64,000 bases of DNA, from positions 1,211,001-1,275,000 of the forward strand of contig OU342824.1 of NCBI GenBank assembly GCA_910591455.2, written 5' to 3'. The notes under the pieces are model-generated. The model made no database searches, had not been told where the DNA came from, and worked only from the letters and a program-made list of their open reading frames with translations. This document shows positions 48,286 to 63,639 of the stretch, one piece after another (positions within the stretch are counted from its first letter, which is position 1; each line of letters opens with the position of its first letter). Both the position numbers and the translations under genes were made by a program. The DNA is from Pholis gunnellus. Lineage: Eukaryota > Chordata > Actinopteri > Perciformes > Pholidae.

Positions 48286-49480
48286 TGGATACTATATACG
48301 ATACTACTATAGTATAATGGAGTGTCATGGAGAAACTGATGGCCAGTATAGATAATGCAAGTTCAAGGCACTTCCGTGTTCGCTTCATTTTCAGAACCGG
48401 AGGTTGCCGCCTGGTTAACATGTATCAACTCAAAGAAACATATTCTGTGAAAGAATCGGTCGGCCCATCATTACTGTCTTTGGGCTCGAGGATTCGGCTG
48501 AATAGTCCCTTTAACGGCTGCACTGATGTCGCAGCGTTTGTTATGCGTGATGACGGCATCCGGAAAGACTTGGTGTAGACGTAGTGGTGAATACGAGGAG
48601 CTGATATGAGAGCGTTGAAACTGCTAACTGCTTTGTTTTCTGTTCTGAGAAAAGGAATTCCTTTACCTTTTAGCGTCTTGGAGGATGGCTAGGGCCCGAT
48701 TGTCATTTCTTGATTAATAAGGCCAGCCAAGGCGGACCTTGGTGGAGCACGGTTATTCTGTGACCACGTAATCTGTTGATGCGTTCTTAGGTGTGTGACA
48801 CACCTTGATGCACCAATCTCTGCAGTTCCCATAAAGGAGAAACAAGCTGTTGATGGTGGCAGCACCAGATGACAAATCTTCTTTTCTGCATAAATGTTTT
48901 TTTTTATTGGAAACTGGTATTGTAAAAATGACATATAAAAAGTACAAAATTGTTTTTTCCCTTTTTTCTTGTGTTAAACATAGACATAAAACACCTTCCT
49001 CTAATCCCCCCCCACCCAACCCAAACTCTCAGAAGAAACACACACACACGCACACACACACACAAATTACTACATAAGACACACAAATGGGAAGTAGAAT
49101 AAGAAAGTGCTTACCACAAAGAACAGGTGTATTGAGAATCAGTTGGGGTCCAAAAGATAAGATTATTTACAGATGAGGTAATAGGCTGCTATTTTTTTGT
49201 GTAGAAATTGACAGAAGAACCTCTTAAGAATATTTGACCATTTCTAACGAGAGAAAATAAATTAAATAATTTAGCCAATTAGGCAGACTTGGACTAATCC
49301 ACTCGAACAGAATACGTCTATGGAGCTATTAGTGAGGCAAAGGCAATAACATCAGAATGTTTCTTCGTGAGACTGGTTGGTAAAACAACACAGTCTCACA
49401 ATTCATTACATAGTCACAAAATTAAATCTATTGGTTTCGTGTTTAAGGATTGACCATTTTTTTGTGTCCCTCGGCACATC
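48286..49480. other. No gene seen
   Basis: Short frames only; a C-run at 49007-49012 and (CA)n-type DNA at 49038-49063. Confidence 0.5.
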
Positions 49481-49489
49481 TTTCTTTTC

Positions 49490-49640
49490 GGGATGACTTA
49501 GGTTTAGGAAACAAAACCACTTTGTTAAGTTAAGGAAAAACATCATGGTTGGGCTTAGGTTTAGGCAACAAAACTACCAACGGTTAAGTTCAGGCAACAA
49601 TGCCAACTCTTAGGTTTAGGCAACAAATCCACTGGTTCAC
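49490..49640. repeat. Short tandem repeat with TTAGGTTTAGGCAACAAA units
   Basis: The word TTAGGTTTAGG(C/A)AACAAA occurs three times and TTAAGTTCAGGCAACAA once within about 130 bp. TTAGGTTTAGG is telomere-like in wording, but the units are degenerate and joined by other sequence, so this is a dispersed repeat and not an interstitial telomere array. Confidence 0.55.
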
Positions 49641-50500
49641 AGTCCTGCTTGTTGGACCCATCCACCTCACCTCCCACCTGCCCTTGGTCATTTCTGGATA
49701 TTATTAAGTATGGCATTTGCTCCTACTGTTGCTTAGTCACGTGGATGCATTTAATTCATGTCTCCCCCACGTAAAACAATCCTATTTGACTTTGGGAGTA
49801 CATCACTGGACAAGTGTAACCCTGCGAGAGGGCCACCGAGGGGCCGCATTCAGCTGTCCACTAAGAGAAGTGAGAGTTGCGTGCTTCAGTGTTATGTATA
49901 AACAATGATTACTTGAAATGGCAGCACAGTGTGAATGTCACCGGTGAACACACACACACACACACACGTACCTTCGTCCAGACAATTGTTGGTGCAACAG
50001 CCACCTCATCATCGCCTCCTTTTCCCCATGGAGCAGGACAACCAGCGGACCGCTGTAGCTGCATAACGCTCGTCTAATAGCTAATTTCACCTTTAATTAA
50101 ATGTGCCGGGGAGCAGCAGAGGCATCGTGAGTCCTGACTGAGAGACACTGATCAAATGACACAGGACTGAGCCCTGGGGAAAACTCTACATGAGCTCACT
50201 GTGGCACTTTCAATGTCCACTAGAAAAGAAAGTAGCACTTGTAGATTTTTGGCAATGCACCTTTAAAATATAGTTCATTGTTTCAGTATCTTGTAGTATC
50301 GTGGCAATGTGATTGGGAGGAATACATTTTGTTATGCACAAACGAGACACTACAGGCAAAAACATTCATTTTATACTCAGGCTAATTTCGAAATGTTTGC
50401 GCTATTTTGCATCCATAACGTCTTTACGTGTTTATTTTACAACTTCGTCAATTTACGTCTATAGAGTTCTCCTAAATTCACCAAACGTTACCATTAGATT
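49641..50500. other. No gene seen; (AC)n at 49949-49968
   Basis: 50030-50130 is non-repetitive and contains CTAATAGCTAATTTCACC and TTTAATTAAATG. It is noted only as a possible conserved block. Confidence 0.4.
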
Positions 50501-50504
50501 GTAG

Positions 50505-51050
50505 CTGATTTGCATATTTAAACATAACATTTGAGAAAACTTGTAATACAAAATCAACTGGGTAAGTTTCATGATGCTGTCTGTTATTTAAATATTTTTG
50601 ACCCTATTTACCTGTGGTGTCTTTAAAATACATATCTTTAAAGATTTCTTTAAATTAATGTCTGAGCCAGAAATCTCTCCTTCAGCAGCACTAACATACA
50701 CCAAACCTTTCAGCTTCATTCCTTTCTATATTTCAAAGGTCACATTTTATTACTAAAAACATTAACATTTTTAATTGCTGTCGACTGTATTTTCTGATTT
50801 ATGGAGTAATACAAAGATATATCCAAAAAATCCTTTTATAAAAAGCTTTGACTCTTTGGCAACAAAATGAAAGAGGCATTTTGAATTTGAACATGGATTT
50901 ATCCATTGTTCAGAGTTCTCATCAGGAAATGTATGGAAATTAGCACATCTAATGATAGGATAATGCCTCATTTGCATATTTAAACATATGTCTTTTTCAT
51001 AACTTGTCTGAATTTTAGTAATGAAGTTTCATGGTGATGTCTAGTTGAAA
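50505..51050. repeat. Unclassified AT-rich dispersed repeat, copy with internal direct repeats
   Basis: ATTTGCATATTTAAACATA followed by AGTTTCATG(A/G)TG(C/A)TGTCT occurs at 50509-50581 and again at 50969-51043, about 460 bp apart, like unit edges of a tandem repeat. The middle matches 58050-58450 in order (words such as GTGTCTT, GAGC(C/T)(A/G)GAAAT, ATTTTATTACTAAAA, GGAGTAA/GGAGTGA, CACAAAGAGATAT). Confidence 0.65.
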
Positions 51051-51139
51051 AATGCATTGTTTAAGTACATTGACACTACGGCATGTATAGTGCAGTGTGT
51101 GCATGTGTGTTTCCACCAGCTCTCCCTCTCAACCCATGC

Positions 51140-51420
51140 CAAACGAATCCACACACACATGCACACACACACACAGTTCTCCATCTCCTCTCTCTAATGC
51201 TCCCTGCTCCTCCTCTATCTCTCTTTCTCTCTCTCTCCATCTCAATCTCTCGCTCAGAGCAGTCCGTTCGGCAGAGCGGTACAACAGAATAGAGTGTGTG
51301 TTTGCCGTGGCATGTGTGTGTGTGTGCCCAGAGCAGCGATCGCAGTGAAAACGGAGAGAGAGAGAGAGACAGATAGGAAAAAGAAAAAGAGGTAGAGAGA
51401 GAGAGAGACGTCCAGAGGCA
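51140..51420. repeat. CA-, CT-, GT- and GA-rich simple-sequence patches
   Basis: (CA)n at 51150-51175, CT-rich 51190-51250, (GT)n 51313-51327 and (GA)n at 51353-51371 and 51394-51408. The 142-, 106- and 83-codon frames here are shadows of these tracts. Confidence 0.85.
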
Positions 51421-51460
51421 GGACTGAGCAGACTGAGAGAAAGCAACACTCCTCACCACC
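51340..51460 (+). other. Possible non-coding first exon with splice-donor-like end
   Basis: A GA-rich, G+C-moderate stretch ends CTCACCACC and is followed at 51461 by GTGAGTAC, a strong match to a vertebrate 5' splice site. Purine-rich 5' leaders of this kind are common in fish neural genes. Nothing else (open frame, CpG island, acceptor partner) supports a transcript. Confidence 0.18.
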
Positions 51461-51462
51461 GT

Positions 51463-52748
51463 GAGTACTCTACTGTACATACATGCTTGTCTACATGCAC
51501 TCACTGTCGAGGGAGCTGTTCCCTAACTAACTGAACTGGGCTGTGTGATGCACAGCAGGTGGACACTGCACAGAGTCTACAGCAGCACTACAGTAGAAAT
51601 GCATGGGAGGATGCACTTTCAAATTGTTGGCCAGAGTCACACTGTGTTCCTCAGTGTGAAGCTGCAGTGTTGTGTGAAAGTGTGTGAATTTGTGTGTGTG
51701 AGTGTTCATACATGTGTTAAAGTATAGACATGCAAATGTGTGTATGAAACTGACTCATGCATGGAGATACAGAAGAAATGAGTTGTCACTCACGGATACA
51801 CTTGTAATGCAAATGTCTTAATCATGTATTCTTATTTTAGTTTTTTATTTTCAACTTCATTGTTTCTGGTTGTGGTTACACTTGGGGGCTTTTAACACAG
51901 GCGATTGTCAATTGTGCTGTGAAACAGAATGCGTTGTGATTAAACTTCTGTCCTACTATGTGGACTGCTGGCTTGCATGAATCTTTTTTAACCATGTACA
52001 CCTTCATCACTGACTGAGCTGCAGATCAGCGGACTGTGTGGTGGGTTTGACTTCTTTTTGTCCGTTTGCCATCTAATATTGTTCCTTCTAGCAACACAAA
52101 TATTTGTCATGTTTTTGCACATGATCTATATTGTAAAGTGAAGCAACGCCTGGCTTTCTTGAGTGGTGTTTCCCAGCATTGGTGTAGAAATGTATCTCCC
52201 CCCCACACACACACACACACACAGACAGACACAGACACTCTCCACCACCAAGAGCTCTGCCACGGTAAGATATGGTTTGTTCATTTTAGTGTTTCCACTT
52301 CTCTCAGGGAGGACTGGAGAATATACCAGAGGCGTATTGTAAAGTGCTGTGTTGATGCTGAGGACAGCAGAGAAAAGAGGTTGTGTGGGGGGGGGGGGGG
52401 ACTAAAAAGAGGGATTACGATAACCTCTTAAAAAGAGGGATTATGATAACTGCTGCCATGCCTTCTCCCCCCCCTTCCTCACTCAAAGTAATTATTTCTG
52501 GAAAGCCACTTTCTTCCTGCGGCTTCGCTGTGGCTTTTGTCGGCTCTGTTTTCCTTCATCACACGACACAAAGTCAAAATACTGCCGCAGAATTGTGAAA
52601 ATTGTTTGAGGAAGCCATGTTCCAATGCCTGCTGGGTGACATTTGTTGAAGCTTTTTGGTTCTTTTTAACGATTCTTTTTGCCTTTGTTAAAGTGCAGCC
52701 GAAGATAGACAAGAAAAAAAAGGGAGAGAGAAGGGGGACAGAGCAGAG
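51463..52748. other. No gene seen; simple repeats
   Basis: (CA)n at 52204-52222, a G-run at 52387-52400 and a 22-bp duplication (TAAAAAGAGGGATTA units at about 52404 and 52430). The 332-codon frame starting at 52537 is open mainly because of the minisatellite downstream; its first ~70 codons have no known domain. Confidence 0.6.
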
Positions 52749-52749
52749 G

Positions 52750-53374
52750 CTCACCCTACATGGGACTTACCCTACATGGGGCTCACCCTACATGGGACTC
52801 ACCCTACATGGGGCTCACCCTACATGGGGCTCGCCCTACATGGGGCTCGCCCTACATGGGACTCACCCTACATGGGGCTCGCCCTACATGGGGCTCGCCC
52901 TACATGGGGCTCGCCCTACATGGGACTCGCCCTACATGGGACTCGCCCTACATGGGGCTCACCCTACATCGGACTCGCCCTACATGGGACTCGCCCTACA
53001 TGGGGCTCACCCTACATGGGACTCGCCCTACATGGGGCTCGCCCTACATGGGGCTCGCCCTACATGGGTCTCACCCTACATGGGGCTCGCCCTACATGGG
53101 TCTCACCCTACATGGGACTCACCCTACATGGGTCTCACCCTACATGGGACTCACCCTACATGGGTCTCGCCCTACATGGGACTCGCCCTACATGGGTCTC
53201 GCCCTACATGGGGCTCGCCCTACATGGGACTCACCCTACATGGGACTCACCCTACATGGGACTCACCCTACATGGGTCTCACCCTACATGGGACTCACCC
53301 GGAATGGGACTCACCCTACATGGGGCTCACCCTACATGGGACTCACCCTACATGGGACTCACCCTACATGGGTC
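52750..53374. repeat. 16-bp minisatellite, about 39 units
   Basis: Units follow CTC(A/G)CCCTACATGGG(A/G/T) head-to-tail with strikingly constant length. Nearly all variation sits at two positions: the A/G after CTC and the base after GGG. Single-unit exceptions include CTACATCGG at about 52967 and CCGGAATGG at about 53300. As 16 is not a multiple of 3, each plus-strand frame cycles through the same 48-bp, 16-residue peptide. All three frames stay open, giving frames of 332, 208 and 221 codons that are not evidence of a protein. Confidence 0.97.
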
Positions 53375-54083
53375 TCCCTGCTCTAGAGCTACCACTCACG
53401 CTCTTTTCACAATTACAGCCAGCGATTTTATGTGTTCATAACATTCACAGATTTGTTCAACACAATGATTCACATTTGCTTTATTGTCATCCTAATGAAC
53501 ACATTTATACCACAAAAAAAACATTGCCTGTGTGAGAGAATGATATCTTTGTTCACGTAAAAAAACATTTCTGTCAAAAATGTTTCCAGCTGCAAAGAAG
53601 CGTATGTACGATCTGTATATCAAATACAGAGCAAGTAGGAGGCACACGCACCGATGATCCCATGAGCACTGGTACAAGTGTGTTCCTTCCACAACCGTGT
53701 GTGTGTGTGTGTGTGTACGAGGGTTTTCCTGGAGGATCAAGGGATGTATGTTGGAGGCCAGCAGGCTCTGGAGAGGCGAGGATATCTGTGGCTTTTGTAG
53801 GGATTTACTCTCACAATAAGGATTTAGTGGGTGACACTTGGGCAGGGTGTGTCTACATCAAAGGGGCTTCTCAGCATGGAGCAGCAGCACATCAGGAAAC
53901 TCTGCTGCTGCTGCTGTGTGGAGGCAGAGCCGGGAGAAAGTTGGCTTCATTGTTTTCTTTGTGAAAGGGAAGACGAAGTCCCGGCAGTGTGTGTGATGAG
54001 TGTGGGTATTTCTGAGCACCGCTGGGACCACGCAAGTGTGTGTTTTTCATGCTGCGTATGTGCAGATGGTTCTGTAGCGGTCT
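53375..54083. other. No gene seen; (GT)n at 53697-53716
   Basis: Frames of up to 100 codons at 53662-53964 overlap the GT tract and have no recognisable domain. Confidence 0.5.
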
Positions 54084-54487
54084 GAAGGCCTTTACATAGC
54101 GGGGGACGTAAAGGATAAACAACACAAAAATGCAAATAACGCCTGTGAATATTATGTCTATCATATGTGTATTATATGGCTTTTATTGTGAAAGGCAAGA
54201 ACGGAACAAGTGGATCTGGTCTACACTTTGTCTCTTGATTCTGACTCTGGAGCTCACATAAATATATGCACAACCCAACACACAAGGTGATTGGTCGATG
54301 CCTTTATTTGTTGTGTGAAAGTTCAGAAAAATCCTACTCTTTCTAAAAAAGATAACTCCGCCTTTTCACCGTGTAATATTCACGAGTGAAAGTTCTCATG
54401 TCAAAAACATCATTTGGAAAAGAAATATTAATATGTGAATTAATTGGAGAAAAAAAAAAAACAGGCCCGGTGTGTCAAGGCCTTTAG
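54084..54487. mobile_element. MITE with imperfect ~22-bp terminal inverted repeats
   Basis: Left CTGAAGGCCTTTACATAGCGGG and right (inverted) CTAAAGGCCTTGACACACCGGG agree at most positions. The interior is AT-rich and non-coding. I could not define a target duplication, so the superfamily is open. Confidence 0.6.
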
Positions 54488-57985
<3,498 letters not shown>

Positions 57986-57989
57986 TTAT

Positions 57990-58600
57990 AACTAGCTTTT
58001 TTTACTGTCACTATTGAGACCGATATTATTGTCAATAAACAATGGTGATATCTCTTAGTTACATTTTTACTCCATTCACCTGAAGTGTCTTCATAATATA
58101 TGTCATTTTACGATACACGTCTTTAAAGTCAGTTTTCTCTAAATGAGTTTTTTCTCAGACTCTGAGCTGGAAATGTCCACTTCAGGAGTTCTTACATACA
58201 GCGAACATTCCACTTTCATTTCTACAGACGGGTTAGTAAAAAATATCATTCATAGCATGATTTATAACATTTTGTTACTAAAACATGAGGAAAATATTTT
58301 TTATGGCCGTTGAGAGAATATTCTGATTAATGGAGTGACACAAAGAGATATTGAATAAAACCCTTTACTTTTAACATGTCAATAAAATCATCCAATGTTC
58401 AGATTTCTGATCTGTAAATGTATGCAAATCAGGTCAGTTGCATATTTAAACTTTTTTTTTTTAAAGAAACCTTTAATCAGAAACCAGTTGTCTTAATATA
58501 ATTCATCAACTGGGGACGTTTCATGGTGATATCTAGTAGTTCATTTACCCTCTTCACCTGTAATGTCCTTTTATATCATACTTTTACCAATCCTACATAT
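57990..58600. repeat. Unclassified AT-rich dispersed repeat, third copy
   Basis: Collinear by eye with 50505-51050: AATGGTGATATCT near the start, CACCTGAAGTGTCTTC, GAGCTGGAAAT, TGTTACTAAAA, GGAGTGACACAAAGAGATAT, TTGCATATTTAAAC, then GTTTCATGGTGATATCTAG near the end, again suggesting a ~460-bp tandem period. Confidence 0.65.
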
Positions 58601-59395
<795 letters not shown>

Positions 59396-59494
59396 CCCTG
59401 GTAAGAGATGTTTGGCTCTTAGCCACAGACATGCTCATTAGGCTGCCTCACATTTTGCTCCATATTTAAATGTTTGTGTGTATGCTGTTACTGT

Positions 59495-59498
<4 letters not shown>

Positions 59499-59561
<63 letters not shown>
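59499..59561. repeat. (AC)n microsatellite, about 31 units
   Basis: An uninterrupted AC tract; a second tract, (AC)n of about 14 units, lies at 59763-59791. The 164-codon frame spanning both is a shadow. Confidence 0.97.
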
Positions 59562-59562
<1 letters not shown>

Positions 59563-59762
59563 CCAAAGTAAAGCAAACTCAATGGAGGTTGACATTAGAG
59601 GTGCTGACCTCTCCTTGTGTTTGTGTGTGTGAGAGAGAGATGAATGGCACTCTGAAGGATCCACTTGATTATGTTCAATGGAAAGCTTTCTCCCCTCAGC
59701 CTTATTTATGTCCGCACACTGCAGCCAGGACACACACCTATAAATCTGGTCCTGCCGCAGAC

Positions 59763-59791
<29 letters not shown>

Positions 59792-59793
<2 letters not shown>

Positions 59794-60382
59794 TCAACAT
59801 CTCTGACACCCATATTTGCTCCCTTCCCTTTTACCATCCGTTTAAAGGTATTTTTCCTCAGACAAACGTTCATCTTCTTTTCAAAACAGAAACTGTGGCG
59901 TCAGGAGTTTTAGCTTCCCTGCAGTGCTATGCACCCTCTGACTTTCTCTGGCCCACCTATACCACCCCATAAACTGATGCCCTCGGGGTTTCGCTCATGC
60001 ATATCACCCTTATACACTTAGCCAACACTTTTCTCTTTTTGTAACTGCAGCCCGAGGCCAGAACTGCTGGGCTTCGTGACTCCTACCTTCTAAATACTTC
60101 ACCTTTGTATGTTTAAAGGTTCTTCTCAAACAGAGACTCCTGGGGAGAAGGGTGGAGAGGAGGGGGAGGAGGGCTTTGAGAGATTGAAAATCAATCATGT
60201 GGACTGAAAGGAGGAGAAAAAGTTGAGCGAGCGGAAAGAGACATTTTTGAGGAAAAACGAAAAAAAGGGATGTCAGGTTGTATCAAGAGAAGCTGACTGT
60301 AATAATGCAGGCACAGACAGTATACACCTTGAAAAAGAATGTAATTATTTAATCAGTGGCCTGTGCTATACATACCTTATTG
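59792..60382. other. No gene seen
   Basis: Unique-looking DNA without recognisable domains. Confidence 0.5.
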
Positions 60383-60822
60383 CAGTGGTTCTCAAACTTT
60401 TTCTGTCACGCCCCACTTTGGAGGAATTAAATATGAGATTTAAAATGTAGCATTCTGGTGTACTCTGAGAAGAAAATTAAGTGATAAGACATTTACTTTA
60501 AGCAAAAAACTAATTTATTATTCAGTTATTAATCAGTATTTCTGCATGTTTCATTACTTTACGTTTTTTCCTCCTAAATCGCGATAATGACGAACGTTAA
60601 CAGTCCACAGAGTTCCGCATGCAGTGAACGTTAACTTAACCCAGCAAGTCTGAACTGTAACGGAACATAGCGGAACTTAAACTGTAATGGAGGGAAAGAC
60701 GCACGCTGTAAACATCTTAACGCTGATTGGCCAAGACTCGACACGTCACATCAAAGATGTTTTATTGTGAAGATCACGACATCAGCTTTTCTCCTCGTCT
60801 CACTCCAACCTGAGAAACGCTG
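60383..60822. mobile_element. hAT-like element with CAGTGGTTCTCAAACTTT end
   Basis: The left end CAGTGGTTCTCAAACTTTTT is a classic hAT terminus. An imperfect inverted partner (CAGCGTTTCTCAGGTTGG when inverted) ends at 60822. Flanking 8-mers CCTTATTG and GCTGCCCC do not match, so the right end may be wrong or the flank altered. A C-run follows at 60827-60841. Confidence 0.55.
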
Positions 60823-61083
60823 GCTGCCCCCCCCCCCCCCCACAAAAAAACACTCTACGGATCTACACGATTCACGTGGATGATATATTTTGATTCAAAA
60901 CGGCAAATTTCGCCGTAAAGCGACAAGTTTGCAGGTATGAATAAAGTTTTTGAAATAAAAAAATTCTGTTTTGAAGCCTGGAGCTGGATTCACTGCTGGC
61001 TGCCATATTTGTTAGTGACTGGAGTCAATATTTGCTTTGGAACATGGAACTCAATCATGTGCCAGCCGTGTAGACATTTACCT

Positions 61084-61151
61084 AAGGTTGAGAAACAGGT
61101 TGAGGTTGAGAAACAGGTTGAGGTTGAGAAACAGGTTGAGGTTGAGAAACA
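61084..61151. repeat. 18-bp minisatellite, about 3.7 units
   Basis: GGTTGAGAAACAGGTTGA repeats head-to-tail. The VEKQVE repeat in the 84-codon frame comes from it. Confidence 0.95.
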
Positions 61152-61259
61152 AAGCCAAAGTGGAACTACCAAAAACTGCAGGTGGCTTTAAAAGAAAGTC
61201 AATCCCCATTGACCCCCATGTTAAAATGTCCAACTTCACAGCAGAAATAAACATGTTAT

Positions 61260-62580
61260 AGCCTGGTAAGCAGTTTTGGTTTCTATAGTGAATTTCATAT
61301 ATCTCCCCCGTTTAAATTATATTAAGGCTTTATGTTAACATAATTAAGGGCTTTGAGTGCTAGGTGGGTATCTGATGGCTGTCTGCTCGCTGTCACCTTG
61401 CTAATTCCAGTCACTTAACTTAACCTCTCAACTGTGTTTGAAGTGTTTGTGCCTTTTAGAGAATTTTCCAAGCAAGTGTAGGACAAACAATATGGCTTGC
61501 TATGCGGTTAATATAGGCATCATGCTGGCCAATGTGTGGGCATTGGATCATTGACCTCCATGTAATGGGGCTGTAATGTCTGTGAAACTTGGCCAAATAC
61601 CTGGTTGAATACCTGGCAGCGCCATTCAACCATGATTCTTTTTCTATATTCCGATCTGACAAACAGAGAAGTCTGGAAACGTGTGCTTTGTGGTGAATCA
61701 AGAGTTTCTTTGGTCATGTAGTCTGATGTGTCTCAATTGTGACAGATGAAAACTCTGTTGAAGACTGTAATTTATGCCAATGAAACAGATGAATTGTACA
61801 AATAAATTTAGCTAAAAGCAACTTTAACATCCTGTAAGTTGTAGCTGTGGTACAGGAATTGGATGCTCTCTCTCTCCACTATCTTTGAAAAATGTACATC
61901 TCACACTCCTTGTACTGTTGCAAAGTGGAGAGAAGTAAGAAACACACACGAATGTGCAAAACAGGGGTACACGCACTCTTTCCTGAGATTCACTTAACTG
62001 TTGGCATATTGTGAAAGTGCTGTCAGACACGACGAAGCAAAGATGGAGAAAAGAGAGTGCATAACAATGCTTTTATTCAGCTCTTTCAATTGTTACGGAA
62101 CATTTAAGATTGTACAGCATGATGTTTTTTTGGGGGTGATGGAATACAGAATATGTGTTGCATAAAACAATGTTTGAACCAATTAATTAGTCATTGTTTT
62201 AGACAGACAACATGATGGGTATTATAGTAGAGAGTACAACGGTTAGCAGCTTCCACCTAAGGACAGAAACAGTGAAACACTGTTTATAGAAAAGTGTTTG
62301 TTGTAGACATGTAGACAGTTATCTGTCTTCCATCGGTGCCAGAAATTAAAGTAAAGACTCAAAGCATTTCCAGTGAGTAATGGATACTTTACAATTAAAT
62401 AACTGAGCAATGACTATTGGCATATTGAGAATATATCAAAGCTTGCAACATGGCATACAACCCTTTGACTATTATAAGCCTCTTAGCTGTGATTCTCAGT
62501 TCGCTTATATCTTTTTTTGCGGCCTATTTGAAAAGTGTGTAAAGCTCTGCCCCAGTTGAATTCGGATACTGAGTATGGAG
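61260..62580. other. No gene seen
   Basis: Unique-looking DNA without recognisable domains or repeats. Confidence 0.5.
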
Positions 62581-63427
62581 CAGTGGTGGGCCGTCCGGGC
62601 CAGCAAGGCCTTCTCTGCTGGCCTAAACAGAATCACAAAGTTATAGCTATTTTATAATTTAATACTTTTTCTTAAATACACTACATGTATTATAATTTAT
62701 AAAAATATTTCCCCCATTATCTTATTTTCTCATTGCACAGCTACTGTCTTCCTCTGTTGCTCTGCTTCCAGTGCAGATTGTTTTAAGTAGAGCTTTTATC
62801 CAATCAGATTTCACCTCTGTGTCTCTAGGTAAGAAGAGAGGCCTGAGGCCTGCAGACTCACCAGTGAATCCATGTGCAGGTTAAGTGAATGAGGACGATT
62901 GTCATAGTCTTCAACCAATCAGATCTTTAGTTTGACATGTTTGACAATACATGTTGTTCTTTGACGTACCAGAGCCTGCTAGCTGGCCTAGTCATACGTG
63001 ATTGGTCAGTGGGCTAGCCTGACATGTTGGGCGGTGACAATCCCAAAATCTGCTGCCTCTGTCGAGCGGACATTTTCAGCCCTCAAACGCATTAAAACGT
63101 GTTCAGGAAATACAACTGGGGAGGCTCGACTGTCTTCACTGGTGTCCATGAATCCAGTAGGACTTCTTACTGGAACTAAAACGCACGGATGTACTGAACA
63201 ACCGTGAGATTAAACTCGTTATTAACAAAGAAAGGAGGATGGACTTTGTCTTTAAATAGTGAACAGCAGCTCTGGTAAGTTAAATACGTTTGTTTTTACA
63301 TCTGCAGTAGCTTTAATATGCTTGTTTATATATTATTATTTGTACAACTTGTTTTTATGAAGATGGATTTTTGTTTGGGAACCATTGTTACGTCCAATGT
63401 TGCTCTGGGGACATATTTAGCCGATGC
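62581..63427 (+). mobile_element. hAT transposon family B, copy 3 (right end not seen)
   Basis: The left end CAGTGGTGGGCCGTCC at 62581 continues collinearly with 46407-46850 (CTTCTCTGCTGGCCTAAACA, CACTACATGTATTATAATTT, TCCAATCAGATTTCACCTC). Unlike the other copies it keeps coding sequence for the transposase C-terminus. The right terminus (GGCCCGCCACTG type) is not in the window; another hAT end begins at 63428, so this copy may be truncated or may continue beyond it. Confidence 0.78.
63028..63259 (+). pseudogene. hAT transposase C-terminal dimerisation domain, frameshifted
   Basis: The plus strand encodes IPKSAASVERTFSALKRIKT then CSGNTTGEARLSSLVSMN (about 63037-63153), the strongly conserved hAT C-terminal dimerisation motif. 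A one-base frame change near 63155 moves the rest into another frame, LLELKRTDVLNNREIKLVI then NKERRMDFVFK, which stops at TAG 63257-63259. In hAT enzymes this domain mediates oligomerisation and contributes to catalysis. The upstream BED/TTF-type DNA-binding and catalytic parts are missing from this copy. The KERRM-type ending resembles ZMYM1-like fish hAT proteins, and shorter relics of it persist in the copies at 4700-5820 and 46407-47991. Confidence 0.88.
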
Positions 63428-63510
63428 CAGTGTTGCCAACTTGGCGACTTTCTCGCTAAATCTGGCGACTTTCCAAAACTTTTTTTGTCAAAAGCTACTA
63501 GCGACAAATT
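63428..63510 (+). mobile_element. hAT left end, same family as 198-1674
   Basis: CAGTGTTGCCAACTTGGCGA then CTTTCTCGCTAAATCTGGCG and TTTTTTGTCAAAAGCTACTA match 198-290 with few changes, and then the two diverge at about 63510. The right end is not in the window. Confidence 0.8.
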
Positions 63511-63639
63511 ACTTACATTTTATTAACTACAGAAATCATAGATCAGCAGAAAGAACGAGAAAACAGTGGGATCCTGATGGTCAGTATGCCGGCCGTAACG
63601 TGTGCAGCAAGCATTTTCTCCAAATGTCAGTTTTCTGCT

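Noticed and set aside
49490..49640. Interstitial telomere repeat
   Set aside because: TTAGGTTTAGG occurs only within longer degenerate units ending GCAACAAA, with no run of TTAGGG.
52537..53535. 332-codon open frame as a novel repeat protein
   Set aside because: Most of it is the 16-bp minisatellite, which is open in all three frames; codon-level constancy is a property of the DNA repeat. The short non-repeat leader has no known domain.
60383..60822. Complete hAT element with target duplication
   Set aside because: The left end is convincing, but the flanking 8-mers do not match and the right end is imperfect.
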